Numbered from the stretch's first letter, positions 15,786-29,139 are shown. The stretch is 64,000 nt of DNA from Enterococcus malodoratus ATCC 43197 (GCF_000407185.1 NZ_KE136481.1:575136-639135); one strand, 5' to 3'. Notes: generated from the sequence alone by a model not told the origin. Program-made: numbers and translations.

Positions 15786-16508
15786 ATGGATCTAGAATTA
15801 GTGACTAAAGGGAAACAATTATCAGATAACGACCGCACAATCTTAACGTATCTAGCCGCTCACGTAAATGAGTTAGACGGAGTTTCGCTGAGAAAGATTG
15901 CGGCAACATTGTATACTTCGCCTGCGACGATTGTTCGATTGGCACAAAAACTAGATTTTTCTGGTTACTTAGAGCTGTTCTACTTTTTGAAAAACCAATA
16001 CCAGCCCCACAACCAACTCGTGGAAGCAACCGTAGATATTTCTATTCCGACTGAAAAGATTGCCCCTTCGATTCTAAATATGAAAAAGATTTATCAAGAA
16101 AATCAAGGCAAATTCATTACTATCTACGCTACCGGCTTTTCAAGTATTGTCGCTGAATATTTGTACAAAAAACTGCTAGTCAATGGGATCAAAACGCTTT
16201 TCGTTAACGCCGCTGATTCTTCAGGCATCATTAATAACAATGCCGATAATATCAGTATGCTGATCGTCATTTCTAAATCCGGCGAGACGCAAAAGGTTAT
16301 TGAAAAAATGCACTTTTCCCAAGAACGACAGATTCCAACGATTTTATTTACTGGTAACAGCCAGTCAAGGGCCACTGAAGCTGCGACGATCATCTTCGAA
16401 GTGGCTGATGAACGTCCCTTAGATAGTCAAAATATCAAATACAACAGCTTCTTCGGAAAATTGATGCTGTTGATGGAATATATCGTGCAAGAATTTACCC
16501 AGAGCTGA
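15786..16508 (+). CDS. RpiR family transcriptional regulator
   Basis: A 240-residue regulator with an N-terminal helix-turn-helix (LRKIAATLYTSPATIVRLAQKLDFSGY, residues 37-63) and a C-terminal SIS domain of about residues 100-235 that binds sugar phosphates (KSGETQKVIEKM is the SIS core). The ATG at 15786 follows AGGGG; a longer frame has no ribosome site. A TATAAT at 15739-15744 is the probable -10. It is convergent with the gluconokinase gene, the two stop codons being directly adjacent. Likely targets are EIIA and the PTS/GH4 genes, where TGAAAC/GTTTCA repeats lie upstream. Confidence 0.85.
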   Translation: MDLELVTKGKQLSDNDRTILTYLAAHVNELDGVSLRKIAATLYTSPATIVRLAQKLDFSGYLELFYFLKNQYQPHNQLVEATVDISIPTEKIAPSILNMKKIYQENQGKFITIYATGFSSIVAEYLYKKLLVNGIKTLFVNAADSSGIINNNADNISMLIVISKSGETQKVIEKMHFSQERQIPTILFTGNSQSRATEAATIIFEVADERPLDSQNIKYNSFFGKLMLLMEYIVQEFTQS

Positions 16509-17885
16509 TTACTCAAAATAATGATTAGCGATCTGCTTATACGCCTCTTGTTGATTTAAATTTGGGAGATACGCCTGCTGAATTTCTTCCGCCATCATTT
16601 CAGGTTGTTCTAATAGATAGTACAAACCAAAAATCGGTTCATTTTGCGGTGCATAGTAGCAAGCATTCCCAAAGACATCGGCGGCTAGCTGCCCTAATGC
16701 TGGTGTTTGAAAGAAACCGCCGCTGACCGACAACTCCTGATCGCTTGCGACAAGTTTTACCAGTTGACGAACATTTAACAAAACGCCCTCGATCACACTG
16801 CGGATCATATCCATTCGCGTATGCTCCAAGGTCAGATCATAGAAACCGCCTTTGATCTCATTGCTCCAGTAAGGCGCGCGTTCTCCATTTAAGTACGGCC
16901 AAAACCGCAGCCCCTTCGCTCCCGCCTCTGTTTGTGCCAATAAATCAGGCAGCATCGAGTAGAATTCCGCTGGATGTTCAGCCAAATGATTGGCCGCCCA
17001 GGCTAAAATGACTCCGCCATTATTCGAAGGAGCTCCGCTCACCAGCAAATCCTCTTTTAAATAGTAACAAAAGTTTTGTTTTTCCTGATCCAGCTGAGCA
17101 GTTTTCGTGATTTGACGAACCGCCGCACTCGTCCCGATTGTCAGACTGGCGGTTCTGCCCGTAGAATAGTAGCTGGCATAAGCAGCCAAAGTCCCATCAC
17201 TCGCTCCAATAGTCACTTGAATATCCGAAGAAAAACCAAATAATCTGCGGATAGCCGGCAGCATCTCAAAAGATTGGTCGGTATCAACTGCCGTAGCTAA
17301 CTGTTCTACGCTAATCCCAAGATAGTCTAGGATTTCATTACTCCATTGTTTTTTCCGTAAATCAAACAATCCCGTAGCCGATGCCGTGGCGTAATCAATC
17401 GTTGATGTCCCTGTAAAAAAGCTCATCACCAATTCTTTAAGTCCGTACCATTTTGTTTCCTCTGGATAGCGTTTTATCTCTTGGAAATAGAGCAGCTTCG
17501 CAAATGGAGACATGGCATGAATCGGTGTTCCAGAGACTTCATAAAAGTGAGCAGCTAAGCTGGTTTGCTTAAATGGTTCAATGACCTCTGCCGCTTGCAG
17601 ATCCGACCACAGGAAAATTTGCTTCGTTTCATTATCCGGCATCAAACTATGCATCGCCGTACTAAAACTAAGCCTCATGATTTTTTTTCGCAGACCTGCC
17701 GGAATAGCCAAAATACCCGCCTGTAAAATGGTCAAAAGTTCATTTCCGTCTTGATACTTAATCCGCTCATCGCCATAAGTTTGAAGCGGCAGCTCACTTG
17801 TATAAAGCAGCTCATTTTCTTCAATTACCCCCAGCTTAATCGCGGTTGTTCCAATATCGATTCCTAAAAAAACTGACAAAATCAT
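16509..17885 (-). CDS. gntK: Gluconokinase, FGGY family
   Basis: Phosphorylates gluconate to 6-phosphogluconate with ATP. The 458-residue chain starts with the phosphate-binding FLGIDIGTTAIKLGV. GTPIHAMSPFAKL is close to the motif conserved in FGGY gluconokinases. SLTIGTSAAVRQI and VSGGFFQTPALGQLAADVFG belong to the second ATPase lobe. It is somewhat shorter than most gluconokinases (about 500). ATGA overlap with the stop of the gnd remnant shows translational coupling. The preceding gene is disrupted, so 6-phosphogluconate must be handled by another enzyme, such as a second Gnd or the Entner-Doudoroff route. Confidence 0.8.
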   Translation of the reverse strand: MILSVFLGIDIGTTAIKLGVIEENELLYTSELPLQTYGDERIKYQDGNELLTILQAGILAIPAGLRKKIMRLSFSTAMHSLMPDNETKQIFLWSDLQAAEVIEPFKQTSLAAHFYEVSGTPIHAMSPFAKLLYFQEIKRYPEETKWYGLKELVMSFFTGTSTIDYATASATGLFDLRKKQWSNEILDYLGISVEQLATAVDTDQSFEMLPAIRRLFGFSSDIQVTIGASDGTLAAYASYYSTGRTASLTIGTSAAVRQITKTAQLDQEKQNFCYYLKEDLLVSGAPSNNGGVILAWAANHLAEHPAEFYSMLPDLLAQTEAGAKGLRFWPYLNGERAPYWSNEIKGGFYDLTLEHTRMDMIRSVIEGVLLNVRQLVKLVASDQELSVSGGFFQTPALGQLAADVFGNACYYAPQNEPIFGLYYLLEQPEMMAEEIQQAYLPNLNQQEAYKQIANHYFE

Positions 17886-18731
17886 TCATCCTTTACAAAG
17901 GCGTGTCCGCCAAACTGATTGCGCAATAATGCGACAAGTTTCTCACTTATCTTATCACAATCCTCTGAAGCAAAGCGCGTCATAAGTGACTGAGTGATCA
18001 CCGGCAGATTAACTTTCAGCCGCAACGCTTCCTCTACCGTCCATTTTCCTTCCCCAGATGACGGAATCACTCCAGCGATTTCTGTCATATCCAGACGTTC
18101 TTGATATACTTTTTCAGTCAGTTCCATCAACCACGAACGAATCACTGATCCATGATTAAAAACCTGAGCGACTTCCTCCAGCTGATAATCATATGGACTA
18201 TGATGCAGTAAATTGAAGCCTTCACCGATTGCCTGCATCATGCCGTATTCGATTCCATTATGAACCATCTTAAGATAATGTCCGCTTCCTGCCGATCCGC
18301 TGTAAATACATCCTTTATCAACGCATAAATCAGTAAACAACGGCTTTAATTTTTCAAAAATAATTTGTTCACCCCCGACCATCATACACGCGCCATTTTT
18401 CGCTCCTGCAACACCACCAGATGTCCCGACATCGATAAAATGAATGCCCCGCTTCAATCACTATATCCCCCGCACTCAAATGATTGGCGACCTCAACTAC
18501 CATCTTATTCGTCAAAATCCCTGCCGGCAACATTAGCCAAACGATCTGCTGCGTATTGTTGTTCGTTAAGAGACTCTTGATATCGGTATAAAAAGTCCCA
18601 CCCATTTTTGAGAAAGTTTTCCCAGTCTCGGGATTAATATCAAATCCTTTTACCTGATGCTGATGCCTCAATAGATTTTCAGCGATCCCCATTCCCATTT
18701 TTCCTAAGCCGATCATTGCGATCTCCATCAT
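17882..18731 (-). pseudogene. gnd: 6-phosphogluconate dehydrogenase, broken by an internal frameshifting deletion
   Basis: The short (GndA/YqeC-like) form that oxidatively decarboxylates 6-phosphogluconate. Codons 1-95 (18731 to about 18447) are a normal Rossmann domain with IGLGKMGMGIAENLL and reach GDIVIEAG. The frame then continues out of phase and stops at 18369. The rest (GIHFIDVGTSGG, the 6PGDH signature YLKMVHNGIEYGMM, and on to 17882) is in another frame. Family members have about 15-18 residues between EAG and GIHF that are absent here. The junction reads AAGCGGGG, which encodes the end of EAG in one frame and KRG in the other, fitting a deletion between short direct repeats. It is followed by gntK with an ATGA overlap. 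Confidence 0.85.
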
Positions 18732-18752
18732 TATTCCTCCTGATTTTTTAGA

Positions 18753-18808
18753 AAAAGGGATTGTAACGACAATGATTCTAATGAATCACTGCGGTTACAT
18801 CCCTTAAA
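18753..18808 (-). terminator. Long hairpin terminator after the GH4 gene
   Basis: Minus-strand AAGGGATGTAAC... pairs with ...GTTACAATCCCTT over more than 20 bp with small bulges, around GATTCATTAGAATC, followed by TTTTTC. It separates GH4 from the gnd remnant, so gnd-gntK would depend on read-through or a separate promoter. Confidence 0.7.
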
Positions 18809-18810
18809 AT

Positions 18811-21760
<2,950 letters not shown>

Positions 21761-21841
21761 TTTATCTCCTTCTTTTTATGATGTGTTCAGTATACGGGGC
21801 GCATTTCCAAAAATATATAGATACCGCTTACAACTCAACTC

Positions 21842-21866
21842 GTTTCACGATCTGAAACACGTTTCA
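21842..21866. promoter_or_regulatory. Candidate RpiR operator upstream of the PTS gene
   Basis: Plus strand GTTTCA-N5-TGAAAC-AC-GTTTCA gives alternating inverted repeats, about 80 bp before the EIICB start. The TGAAAC...GTTTCA form resembles operators of RpiR-type regulators, one of which is encoded at 15786. Confidence 0.5.
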
Positions 21867-21884
21867 TCAATAAGACAAAAAAAC

Positions 21885-21915
21885 GAGCTTCCTATAGTCA
21901 GTAGAAAACCCGTTA
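21885..21915 (-). terminator. Probable terminator of the secreted-protein gene
   Basis: Minus-strand AACGGGTTTTC can pair imperfectly with GAAGCTCGTT and is followed by TTTTTTG, shortly after the stop at 21929. Confidence 0.5.
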
Positions 21916-21928
21916 TAGTATATTCCTT

Positions 21929-23026
21929 TTATTTTGATTGATCCTTATCTGAAAGTAAGTCATCAATACTTAGTTGAATGACATGGTCCACTAATACTGG
22001 ATTTCTTGATCGATAAGGCCATGCGCCGCCCTCAAAAACGGCAAATAGCTGGTTGTTATCCACCGAAATTTGTTCGATATACGGCGGAGTATCAATCTCA
22101 AATGCGGCATCCTTTATCGAGAAAAAATGATCGACTTTATCAAGATCGAAAAAGTAAATTTTGCCGGGACGATCCGGCCCCCATGATTGCGACATCAGTA
22201 AATAATCCTTGTAAAAGGTTACTCCTTGAATCATATCCAAGGTTTTCCATGACCCCAGTGAACGGGCAAATTGCGAAGATGGAACCGGCGTTAATCCAGC
22301 TTTTTTCTGCTTGCCTTGGTCAAAGCTAGAAACTTTTTCCTGTGAAGCGATCGATAGTTCCCCTTGATCATTTAGGCGATAGGTCGCCATCCGTCCGTAT
22401 TCATTCAGCGTAAAATACCCGACGACCAAGACACCAGATGTATAGGTCAATGCGGATGCATGAGAAACCTCTTTTAAAGAAATCTGCTGATGATAAGAAA
22501 TGATCCGCTGATTTCCCATCTGATAGGCTTCCATTTCCTTCAAATCAATCGATGAAAGACCCGCAACAAGCTCTCCTGTTGTTACCCACACACGCTTATG
22601 GTCCGGATCATACGTGATTCCACCAAGATGCGGATGTCCTGGCAACACGACTGTCTTTATAAACTGATGTGTTTGACGATCCAGCATGTAGATTACCGAA
22701 TGATGCGCGTGATCGTGACTGTATGCCGAAATCAAAATATATTTCTCCGTCAACGCAATTCCCTGCGGCGTCATCGTTCGACTATCTGAAACATCATTCG
22801 TTTTCAAACTAAGTGTCTGCGCTTCGTACAGGCCCGGAATTTTGTACATTCCAAGATCATCCTCTTCAGACTTATCCGAAAAAGCCGCTCGATAAAAATG
22901 ACCATACGGCTCCAGTTTCTTCTGCTGCTGATCGACCGTCAGCCCCTGATTATCCGCCTTTGCCTGTAACGGAAAAATGAAAAAAAAAGTCAGTAAAAAG
23001 ACTAGTCCATATCTTTTCTTGTACAT
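21929..23026 (-). CDS. Secreted protein with beta-propeller-like repeats, unknown function
   Basis: A 365-residue exported protein. Residues 1-24 are a signal peptide (two Lys-Arg groups, hydrophobic VFLLTFFFIFPL, then AKA before the cut). The mature part has short repeated beta-rich blocks: MTPQGIALTEKYILISAYSH, HLGGITYDPDHKRVWVTTG, then IQGVTFYKDYLLMSQSW. These look like blades of a six- or seven-bladed propeller. Searches would probably find related Firmicute proteins with no assigned role. No sortase motif or membrane anchor is seen, so it should be released or loosely wall-bound. It is monocistronic. Confidence 0.7.
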   Translation of the reverse strand: MYKKRYGLVFLLTFFFIFPLQAKADNQGLTVDQQQKKLEPYGHFYRAAFSDKSEEDDLGMYKIPGLYEAQTLSLKTNDVSDSRTMTPQGIALTEKYILISAYSHDHAHHSVIYMLDRQTHQFIKTVVLPGHPHLGGITYDPDHKRVWVTTGELVAGLSSIDLKEMEAYQMGNQRIISYHQQISLKEVSHASALTYTSGVLVVGYFTLNEYGRMATYRLNDQGELSIASQEKVSSFDQGKQKKAGLTPVPSSQFARSLGSWKTLDMIQGVTFYKDYLLMSQSWGPDRPGKIYFFDLDKVDHFFSIKDAAFEIDTPPYIEQISVDNNQLFAVFEGGAWPYRSRNPVLVDHVIQLSIDDLLSDKDQSK

Positions 23027-23138
23027 TGCCAGAACTCCCAGCTATCAGATTTTTTTATTTCTTCCACTTTATTTTACTAACAAAACCATAGCAGAAATCT
23101 CTAAGAACGACAATTAAAGCGACCTTATAATGGCTAAC

Positions 23139-23172
23139 AAAAAACGAGCCTCCCATAATAGGAAACTCGTTA
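23139..23172 (-). terminator. Terminator of rpmE2
   Basis: Minus-strand AACGAGTTTCC pairs with GGGAGGCTCGTT around TATTAT and is followed by TTTTTTG. Confidence 0.8.
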
Positions 23173-23196
23173 AAGTCTGTTTGAACAGAATTTTGA

Positions 23197-23460
23197 TTAT
23201 TCCGCAGCGTTTGTGTCTTTGATACCGTATTTTTTGTTGAAACGGTCCACACGTCCATCTGCTTGCGTGAATTTTTGACGTCCAGTGTAGAATGGATGAG
23301 AGTCTGAAGTAACTTCGACACGGATTACTGGGTAAGTATTTCCGTCTTCCCATTCAACAGTTTCTTGTGAAGATTTTGTAGAACCTGACAAGAATTTGAA
23401 ACCTGTTGTTGAGTCCATAAATACTACTGGATGATATTCTGGATGAATTCCTTGTTTCAT
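23197..23460 (-). CDS. rpmE2: Ribosomal protein L31 type B
   Basis: A component of the large ribosomal subunit, 87 residues. The ATG at 23458-23460 is preceded by AAAGGAGCG; the frame open further upstream is not coding. [20 protein letters not shown] and [10 protein letters not shown] are typical of L31. The zinc-binding CXXC of type A is absent, so this is the zinc-independent type B form, often raised under zinc limitation in other bacteria. It follows rho, the usual neighbour in enterococci. Confidence 0.95.
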   Translation of the reverse strand: MKQGIHPEYHPVVFMDSTTGFKFLSGSTKSSQETVEWEDGNTYPVIRVEVTSDSHPFYTGRQKFTQADGRVDRFNKKYGIKDTNAAE

Positions 23461-23559
23461 AGTTTTTTTCGCTCCTTTGCCCTGAATCATTTGCTGGTTC
23501 AGAGTTATTTTTGCAATTTGCAACATGAATATACTATCATGAATGATTCGACAATGCAA

Positions 23560-24855
23560 TTATCTTTTTTGATTTCTGCGCGGTGTTTTTCCGCCGAAGG
23601 AAACATCCTTGAAAGCTTTGAAAACATCATCGTTATTCTTTGTCTTTTTCAGGAAATTCACAAATTGTGAAGTATACTCCAACGAGTCTCCTGTCATATT
23701 ATTCCGGAGTTTGAAGATTTCTTCAAGACGTGTTGGGGACATCAGTAATTCTTCTTTACGAGTCCCAGATTTCTTGATGTCGATTGCTGGGAATACCCGA
23801 CGTTCTGATAATTCACGAGACAATTGTAATTCTAAGTTCCCTGTTCCCTTGAATTCTTCATAGATTACATCATCCATCCGACTACCAGTGTCAACTAGAG
23901 CCGTCGCCAAAATCGTCAGACTGCCACCTTCTTCAATATTACGAGCCGCACCGAAGAATTTCTTAGGTTTATAAAGTGCTGCAGGATCGATCCCGCCGCT
24001 TAATGTTCGACCACTTGGCGGTACAACCAGATTGTAGGCCCGAGCCAACCGTGTGATACTGTCCATTAAAATGACCACATCGCGTTTGTCCTCGACTAAA
24101 CGCATTGCACGCTCTAGTACCAGCTCTGATACACGTGTGTGATTTTGCGGTTGCTGATCAAATGTCGAATAAACAACGTCACCTTTAACACTGCGCTCTA
24201 AGTCAGTGACTTCTTCAGGGCGTTCATCGATTAATAATACGATCAGTTCGACATCGGGATAATTGTCAGTGATACCATTGGCGATTTCCTTAAGGATGGT
24301 GGTTTTACCAGCCTTAGGAGGAGCAACGATCAAGCCACGTTGACCAAATCCGACTGGTGAGAAGATATCGATCATTCGCGTAGACAAACGACCAGATGTT
24401 GTTTCCAGAACGAGCTGTTTATCTGGATATAGAGCTGTTAATGCTGGAAAATGCGGGCGTTCTTTGGCCTCTTCCGGATCTTTACCATTGACACTTTCCA
24501 CATGCATCAAGCCATAGTAACGTTCTGATTCTTTTGGCGGACGGGCCTTCCCAGCCACCTTGTCCCCATTTCGCAAACCGAAACGGCGGATCTGTGAAGA
24601 AGAGATATAGATATCTTCCGCACTTGATCCATAATTAATTGGGCGCAAGAAGCCGTAGCCGTCTTGTCCCACAATATCCAAGACTCCTTCCATGTAAAAG
24701 AAGCCTTGTTTTTCTGCCTGTGCTCGAATGACAGCTAAAGATAATTCTTTTTTGTTCATTTGACTATAATAAGGGATCTTGAAATCCTTCGCATATGCAT
24801 AAATCTCTTTCAGCGTCTTATTTTCGAGTTCCGCCATTGTTAAATAATCGCTCAT
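23560..24855 (-). CDS. rho: Transcription termination factor Rho
   Basis: A hexameric RNA-dependent ATPase that ends transcription. The 431-residue chain has the N-terminal Rho domain ([16 protein letters not shown]), the cold-shock-like RNA-binding domain (about 55-125, with GYGFLRP and [13 protein letters not shown]), and the ATPase with P-loop APPKAGKTT at about 178-186. The Q-loop/R-loop [13 protein letters not shown] follows. Its ATG overlaps the murA stop, so the two are translationally coupled. Confidence 0.97.
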   Translation of the reverse strand: MSDYLTMAELENKTLKEIYAYAKDFKIPYYSQMNKKELSLAVIRAQAEKQGFFYMEGVLDIVGQDGYGFLRPINYGSSAEDIYISSSQIRRFGLRNGDKVAGKARPPKESERYYGLMHVESVNGKDPEEAKERPHFPALTALYPDKQLVLETTSGRLSTRMIDIFSPVGFGQRGLIVAPPKAGKTTILKEIANGITDNYPDVELIVLLIDERPEEVTDLERSVKGDVVYSTFDQQPQNHTRVSELVLERAMRLVEDKRDVVILMDSITRLARAYNLVVPPSGRTLSGGIDPAALYKPKKFFGAARNIEEGGSLTILATALVDTGSRMDDVIYEEFKGTGNLELQLSRELSERRVFPAIDIKKSGTRKEELLMSPTRLEEIFKLRNNMTGDSLEYTSQFVNFLKKTKNNDDVFKAFKDVSFGGKTPRRNQKR

Positions 24856-26126
24856 TATTCCGCCTCTTCCTCGTCGATCATTTCGATAGTAGCACCAAGA
24901 GCCGTTAGTTTCTCAATAATATGATCGTAACCGCGTAAAATGTATTCCACATTAAAAATCGTTGTTTTGCCTTCTGCCATTAATCCAGCAATAACTAAAC
25001 AAGCCCCTGCACGCAAATCAGAAGCGACTACTTCGGCACCGTGTAAATGATTTGACCCGTTTAATACGATCAAATTCCCTTCCACGCGAGCTGCTGCCCC
25101 CATTCGCACTAATTCTGGGATATGATTCACTCGTTTTGAATAAATCGTATCGATGATTTCAGCTGTGCCTTCCGCTTTCAGCAATAAAGGCGTTAACGGC
25201 TGCTGCAAATCAGTCGCAAAGCCTGGATAAGGTGATGTTGTCACATCCACCGCTTTCAGATTTTTAGAGGGTAATACTTCGATGCTGTCTTCTGAAATGT
25301 TCATTTCTACACCGATTTCTTCCAGCTTCGCGATAAAGCTCTCAATGTGTTCGTAAATAACATTATGAACTGTCACACCTTCGCCCATCGCCGCAGCCAA
25401 TGCTAAATAAGTACCAGCTTCGATCCGGTCTGGAATGATTGAATGGACACAGCCATGTAATTCTTCTACACCTTCGATACGAATTTCATCTGTACCAGCA
25501 CCACGGATTTTTGCGCCCATATTGTTTAATAGCGTAGCAACATCAATGATCTCAGGCTCTCTTGCTGCGTTTTCAATGATTGTCTTGCCTTTAGCTTTAA
25601 CGGCCGCCAGCATAACATTAATGGTCGCACCAATAGAAACCACATCCATAAAGATGCGATCGCCTTTCAGACCTTCTTCCTCTGTACGTAAATAAATGAC
25701 TCCATGTTCGTTTGAAACCTCTGCGCCTAGGCTCTCGAAACCTTTGATATGAAGATCAATCGGACGAGGGCCTAAGAAACATCCTCCTGGCAAACCAACG
25801 ACTGCTTCACCGAATTTTCCAACTAATGCGCCCATAAAATAGTACGAAGCGCGTAATGAATTGATTTTTCCACTTGGCATTGGGATCGACACAATGTTGC
25901 TTGGATCAATGACCATCCGATTATCCGCAAAAGAAACTTCCGCACCCATGATTTCTAAAATCTCGATCAATGAATGAACATCTTGAATATCTGGAACGCC
26001 TTCTAATGTTACCGGCGAGTCTGCCATGATTGCTGCTGGGATCAATGCGACCGCGCTGTTTTTCGCGCCGCTAATTGTAATATTACCTGATAATGGTTTT
26101 CCACCATGAATTTCGATTTTTTTCAT
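24855..26126 (-). CDS. murA2: UDP-N-acetylglucosamine 1-carboxyvinyltransferase (second MurA)
   Basis: Catalyses the first committed step of peptidoglycan precursor synthesis, transferring enolpyruvate from PEP to UDP-GlcNAc. The 423-residue chain has [11 protein letters not shown] near the N terminus and the catalytic Cys116 in [13 protein letters not shown], the residue attacked by fosfomycin. [13 protein letters not shown] is present near the C terminus. Low-GC Firmicutes usually carry two MurA copies; linkage to fba and rho points to the MurZ/MurA2 copy. Confidence 0.93.
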   Translation of the reverse strand: MKKIEIHGGKPLSGNITISGAKNSAVALIPAAIMADSPVTLEGVPDIQDVHSLIEILEIMGAEVSFADNRMVIDPSNIVSIPMPSGKINSLRASYYFMGALVGKFGEAVVGLPGGCFLGPRPIDLHIKGFESLGAEVSNEHGVIYLRTEEEGLKGDRIFMDVVSIGATINVMLAAVKAKGKTIIENAAREPEIIDVATLLNNMGAKIRGAGTDEIRIEGVEELHGCVHSIIPDRIEAGTYLALAAAMGEGVTVHNVIYEHIESFIAKLEEIGVEMNISEDSIEVLPSKNLKAVDVTTSPYPGFATDLQQPLTPLLLKAEGTAEIIDTIYSKRVNHIPELVRMGAAARVEGNLIVLNGSNHLHGAEVVASDLRAGACLVIAGLMAEGKTTIFNVEYILRGYDHIIEKLTALGATIEMIDEEEAE

Positions 26127-26395
26127 TTATTTTCACCTAATTAATTATTTTTAAGTTTATAGACCAATATCCATTCTAGCATATTATTGCTTGCATAAAA
26201 AGGAAGCATTCCTAAAACTCAATAGAAAATAAATAGGTCTTTCAAGATCAAGTAAGTTTTGTTTATAGCGCAGCGGTTATTCGGTTCCTTTTTCTTCGTT
26301 TCAGCGTCATTTTCGGCATTTCAAAGAGTCCTCTACCTGTAAAAGTGATCGGCCAAATTTTCAAAAGGATTTTGTAAAATCTCCCTTTTTAAAGA
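26127..26395. other. Intergenic region between fba and murA2
   Basis: No open frame or RNA gene is seen in this A/T-rich stretch. It must hold the promoter of murA2-rho-rpmE2. I could not pick a convincing -35/-10 pair. Confidence 0.5.
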
Positions 26396-26427
26396 AAAAA
26401 AAGCCTCGAAGCAAATGCTCCGAGACT
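26396..26427 (-). terminator. Terminator of fba
   Basis: Minus-strand GTCTCGGAGC pairs with GCTTCGAGGC around ATTT and is followed by TTTTTTTTC. Confidence 0.85.
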
Positions 26428-26438
26428 AGAAAAACAAA

Positions 26439-27308
26439 TTAAGCTTTGTTTGCTGAACCGAACCAGTCAATATGTTCTTCAGCATCTTTAACGATTGCAG
26501 CAACACCTGGTGCTAACAATTTACGAGGGTCAAAGCCTTTTCCTTCTTTATCTTTGCCAGCTTCGATATATTCACGAGTTGCTTTAGCAAATGATAATTG
26601 GAATTCAGTGTTAACGTTAACTTTAGAAACACCCATTGTGATAGCTTTTTGGATTTGTTCTTGAGGAATACCTGATCCACCGTGTAATACTAAAGGAACA
26701 TCAGAACCTACAGCATCAGCGATAGCTTGTAAGTGGTCGAATGCTAGACCTTTCCAGTTTTCAGGGTATACGCCGTGAATGTTACCGATTCCGCATGCTA
26801 GGTAATCAATACCTGTAGCAACCATTTGGACACATTCGTCAATGTCAGCTAATTCGCCAGCACCGATGATTCCGTCTTCTTCGCCGCCGATTGAACCAAC
26901 TTCACATTCTACAGAGATACCTTTAGCGTGAGCTTTTTCAACAACGTCTTTAGCCAATTTCAAGTTTTCTTCAAATGGAAGATGAGAACCATCAAACATG
27001 ATTGAAGTGTAGCCAACTTCGATACATTCTAAAGCAGCTTCATAATCACCATGGTCTAAGTGGATAGCAACTGGTACAGTGATACCCATTGAGTCAACTA
27101 AATCAGTGATGATGTCTTTAGCAACTTTGTATCCGCCCATGTATTTTGCAGCGCCCATTGAAGTTTGGATAAGAACTGGTGCTTTTTTAGCTTCTGCAGC
27201 TTTTAAAATCGCTTGCGTCCATTCTAAGTTGTTTGTGTTGAATCCACCAACTGCATATCCGCCTTTACGTGCTGCTGATAAGAATTCTGCTCCTGATACT
27301 ACTGGCAT
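26439..27308 (-). CDS. fba: Fructose-bisphosphate aldolase, class II
   Basis: Cleaves fructose-1,6-bisphosphate into dihydroxyacetone phosphate and glyceraldehyde-3-phosphate. The 289-residue chain has the zinc ligands in VAIHLDHGD (about 80-88) and CEVGSIGGEEDG, the phosphate-binding LHGGSGIP, and NVNTEFQLSF. The AGGAGG ribosome site is strong and codon use is that of a highly expressed gene. Monocistronic, between pyrG and murA2. Confidence 0.96.
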   Translation of the reverse strand: MPVVSGAEFLSAARKGGYAVGGFNTNNLEWTQAILKAAEAKKAPVLIQTSMGAAKYMGGYKVAKDIITDLVDSMGITVPVAIHLDHGDYEAALECIEVGYTSIMFDGSHLPFEENLKLAKDVVEKAHAKGISVECEVGSIGGEEDGIIGAGELADIDECVQMVATGIDYLACGIGNIHGVYPENWKGLAFDHLQAIADAVGSDVPLVLHGGSGIPQEQIQKAITMGVSKVNVNTEFQLSFAKATREYIEAGKDKEGKGFDPRKLLAPGVAAIVKDAEEHIDWFGSANKA

Positions 27309-27449
27309 AAAAAATTCCTCCTAAGGTTTTTTACTATTTGGTTAAGCTGTGCTTAACTAACGAGTTAATTCTATCAAAGTTTTTACATCTTTGCTACTCC
27401 CAACCTTTCAATAAAACCTTTACATTTCAACTTTTTTGCTTTTTTTGTA

Positions 27450-27480
27450 AAAAAAACTGAAAGGCGCGAACACCTTTCAG
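27450..27480 (-). terminator. Terminator of pyrG
   Basis: Minus-strand ACTGAAAGGTG pairs with CGCCTTTCAGT around a short loop and is followed by TTTTTT. Confidence 0.85.
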
Positions 27481-27489
27481 TCAAATTTA

Positions 27490-29100
27490 CTATTTTGCTT
27501 CTTTACTTTCCAATGACGCACCAACAAAAGCCTTGATCAACGGTTGCGGACGATTTGGACGAGAAATTAATTCTGGATGGAATTGGCAGCCAACAAAGAA
27601 TTTATTTTCTGGAATCTCCACGATTTCAACTAGACGGTTATCAGGCGAAATTCCTGAGAAAACTAGTCCTTGATCTTCAAATAATTGACGGTATTGGTTA
27701 TTGAATTCATAACGATGACGGTGACGTTCTTGGATCACCTCTTCATTGCCATAAGCCGCAGCCGTTTTGCTGCCTTTTTTCAATTTACATGGATATAAAC
27801 CAAGACGCAATGTTCCGCCTAAGTTTTCAACATTTTCTTGATCAGCCATCAAGTCGATAATGTTGTTTGCTGTATCTGGCACTGTTTCTGCTGAATTCGC
27901 ATCTTCAAGGCCAGCCACATTACGGGCAAACTCCACGCAGGCCATTTGCATACCTAAGCAGATTCCTAAAAATGGTACATCGTTTTCACGCGCATAGCGG
28001 ATTGCTTCGATTTTCCCTTCGATCCCACGATCACCGAAACCGCCAGGAACAAGGATACCGTCTGCATCGCTTAATACTTCTGCTACATTTTCACGAGTCA
28101 CATCTTGTGATTGAATCCACTCTATTTCAATATCTGAATCAAATGCGAAACCAGAATGTTTCAATGCTTCCACAACAGAGATGTATGCATCTGGCAACTC
28201 TACATATTTCCCAACTAAAGCGATTTTTACTTTCTTCTTAAGGTTCAAGACTTTTTCTTCAAGCGCACGCCATTCAGTCATGTCGGCAACCGGTACATCC
28301 AATTTCAAATGATCACAAACAATTTGATCCATCCCTTGTGCTTGTAACGCTAACGGAATGGAATAAAGGGTTTCAACGTCGCGAGATTCAATTACTGCTT
28401 CTGGTGCAACGTCACAGAATTGCGCCAATTTATTTTTCGTTCCTTGTGATACGGGTTGTTCCGTACGAACGACTAAAATATTTGGTTGGATCCCTAAACC
28501 GCGTAGTTCTTTTACACTGTGTTGTGTTGGTTTAGTTTTCATTTCGCCGGCAGCTTTCAAGAATGGAATCAATGTGGTATGAATGTACATCACATTATCC
28601 GCGCCAACTTCCGCTTTCATTTGACGCAAAGCTTCTAGGAATGGCAATGATTCAATATCCCCAACTGTTCCGCCAACTTCAGTGATGATAACATCTGAAT
28701 CCGTCATCTTCGCAGCACGCATGATTTTTGATTTGATCTCATTTGTGATGTGCGGGATAACTTGGACTGTCGCACCTAAGTATTCGCCTTTACGTTCTTT
28801 GCGAATAACTTCTGAATAGATTTTTCCTGTCGTTACGTTGGAGTATTGATTCAAGTTGATGTCGATAAAACGTTCATAGTGACCCAAGTCCAAGTCCGTT
28901 TCAGCACCATCATCCGTTACAAAAACTTCTCCGTGTTGGTAAGGACTCATCGTACCTGGATCGACATTGATGTAAGGATCAAATTTTTGAATAGTTACTT
29001 TTAATCCTCTATTTTTAAGCAAACGACCTAATGATGCTGCCACGATCCCCTTGCCGATTGATGAAACTACGCCGCCAGTTACAAAAATATACTTTGTCAT
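27490..29100 (-). CDS. pyrG: CTP synthase
   Basis: Makes CTP from UTP, ATP and glutamine. The 536-residue chain has the synthetase domain (1-265; [12 protein letters not shown] at the N terminus) and a class-I glutaminase domain from about 290 with the nucleophile Cys in LGICLGMQ and the His-Glu in CQFHPE. The leader at 29140-29226 has the sequence features of CTP-controlled attenuation. The strong GAAGGAG ribosome site fits. Confidence 0.97.
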   Translation of the reverse strand: MTKYIFVTGGVVSSIGKGIVAASLGRLLKNRGLKVTIQKFDPYINVDPGTMSPYQHGEVFVTDDGAETDLDLGHYERFIDINLNQYSNVTTGKIYSEVIRKERKGEYLGATVQVIPHITNEIKSKIMRAAKMTDSDVIITEVGGTVGDIESLPFLEALRQMKAEVGADNVMYIHTTLIPFLKAAGEMKTKPTQHSVKELRGLGIQPNILVVRTEQPVSQGTKNKLAQFCDVAPEAVIESRDVETLYSIPLALQAQGMDQIVCDHLKLDVPVADMTEWRALEEKVLNLKKKVKIALVGKYVELPDAYISVVEALKHSGFAFDSDIEIEWIQSQDVTRENVAEVLSDADGILVPGGFGDRGIEGKIEAIRYARENDVPFLGICLGMQMACVEFARNVAGLEDANSAETVPDTANNIIDLMADQENVENLGGTLRLGLYPCKLKKGSKTAAAYGNEEVIQERHRHRYEFNNQYRQLFEDQGLVFSGISPDNRLVEIVEIPENKFFVGCQFHPELISRPNRPQPLIKAFVGASLESKEAK

Positions 29101-29139
29101 AAATGAAAAAACTCCTTCATACTAATTTGCAGGAAACGT

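Noticed and set aside
18365-18580. Plus-strand frame across the gnd deletion junction
   Set aside because: It is antisense to both halves of gnd and has no ribosome site.
21790-21840. A sigma-54 (-24/-12) promoter ahead of the PTS operon
   Set aside because: A GG...GC-like string exists but does not fit the TGGCAC-N5-TTGC spacing, and no LevR-type activator is encoded nearby.
23055-23353. Alternative frames over rpmE2
   Set aside because: They overlap the L31 gene in other frames and have low-complexity composition; L31 is certain.
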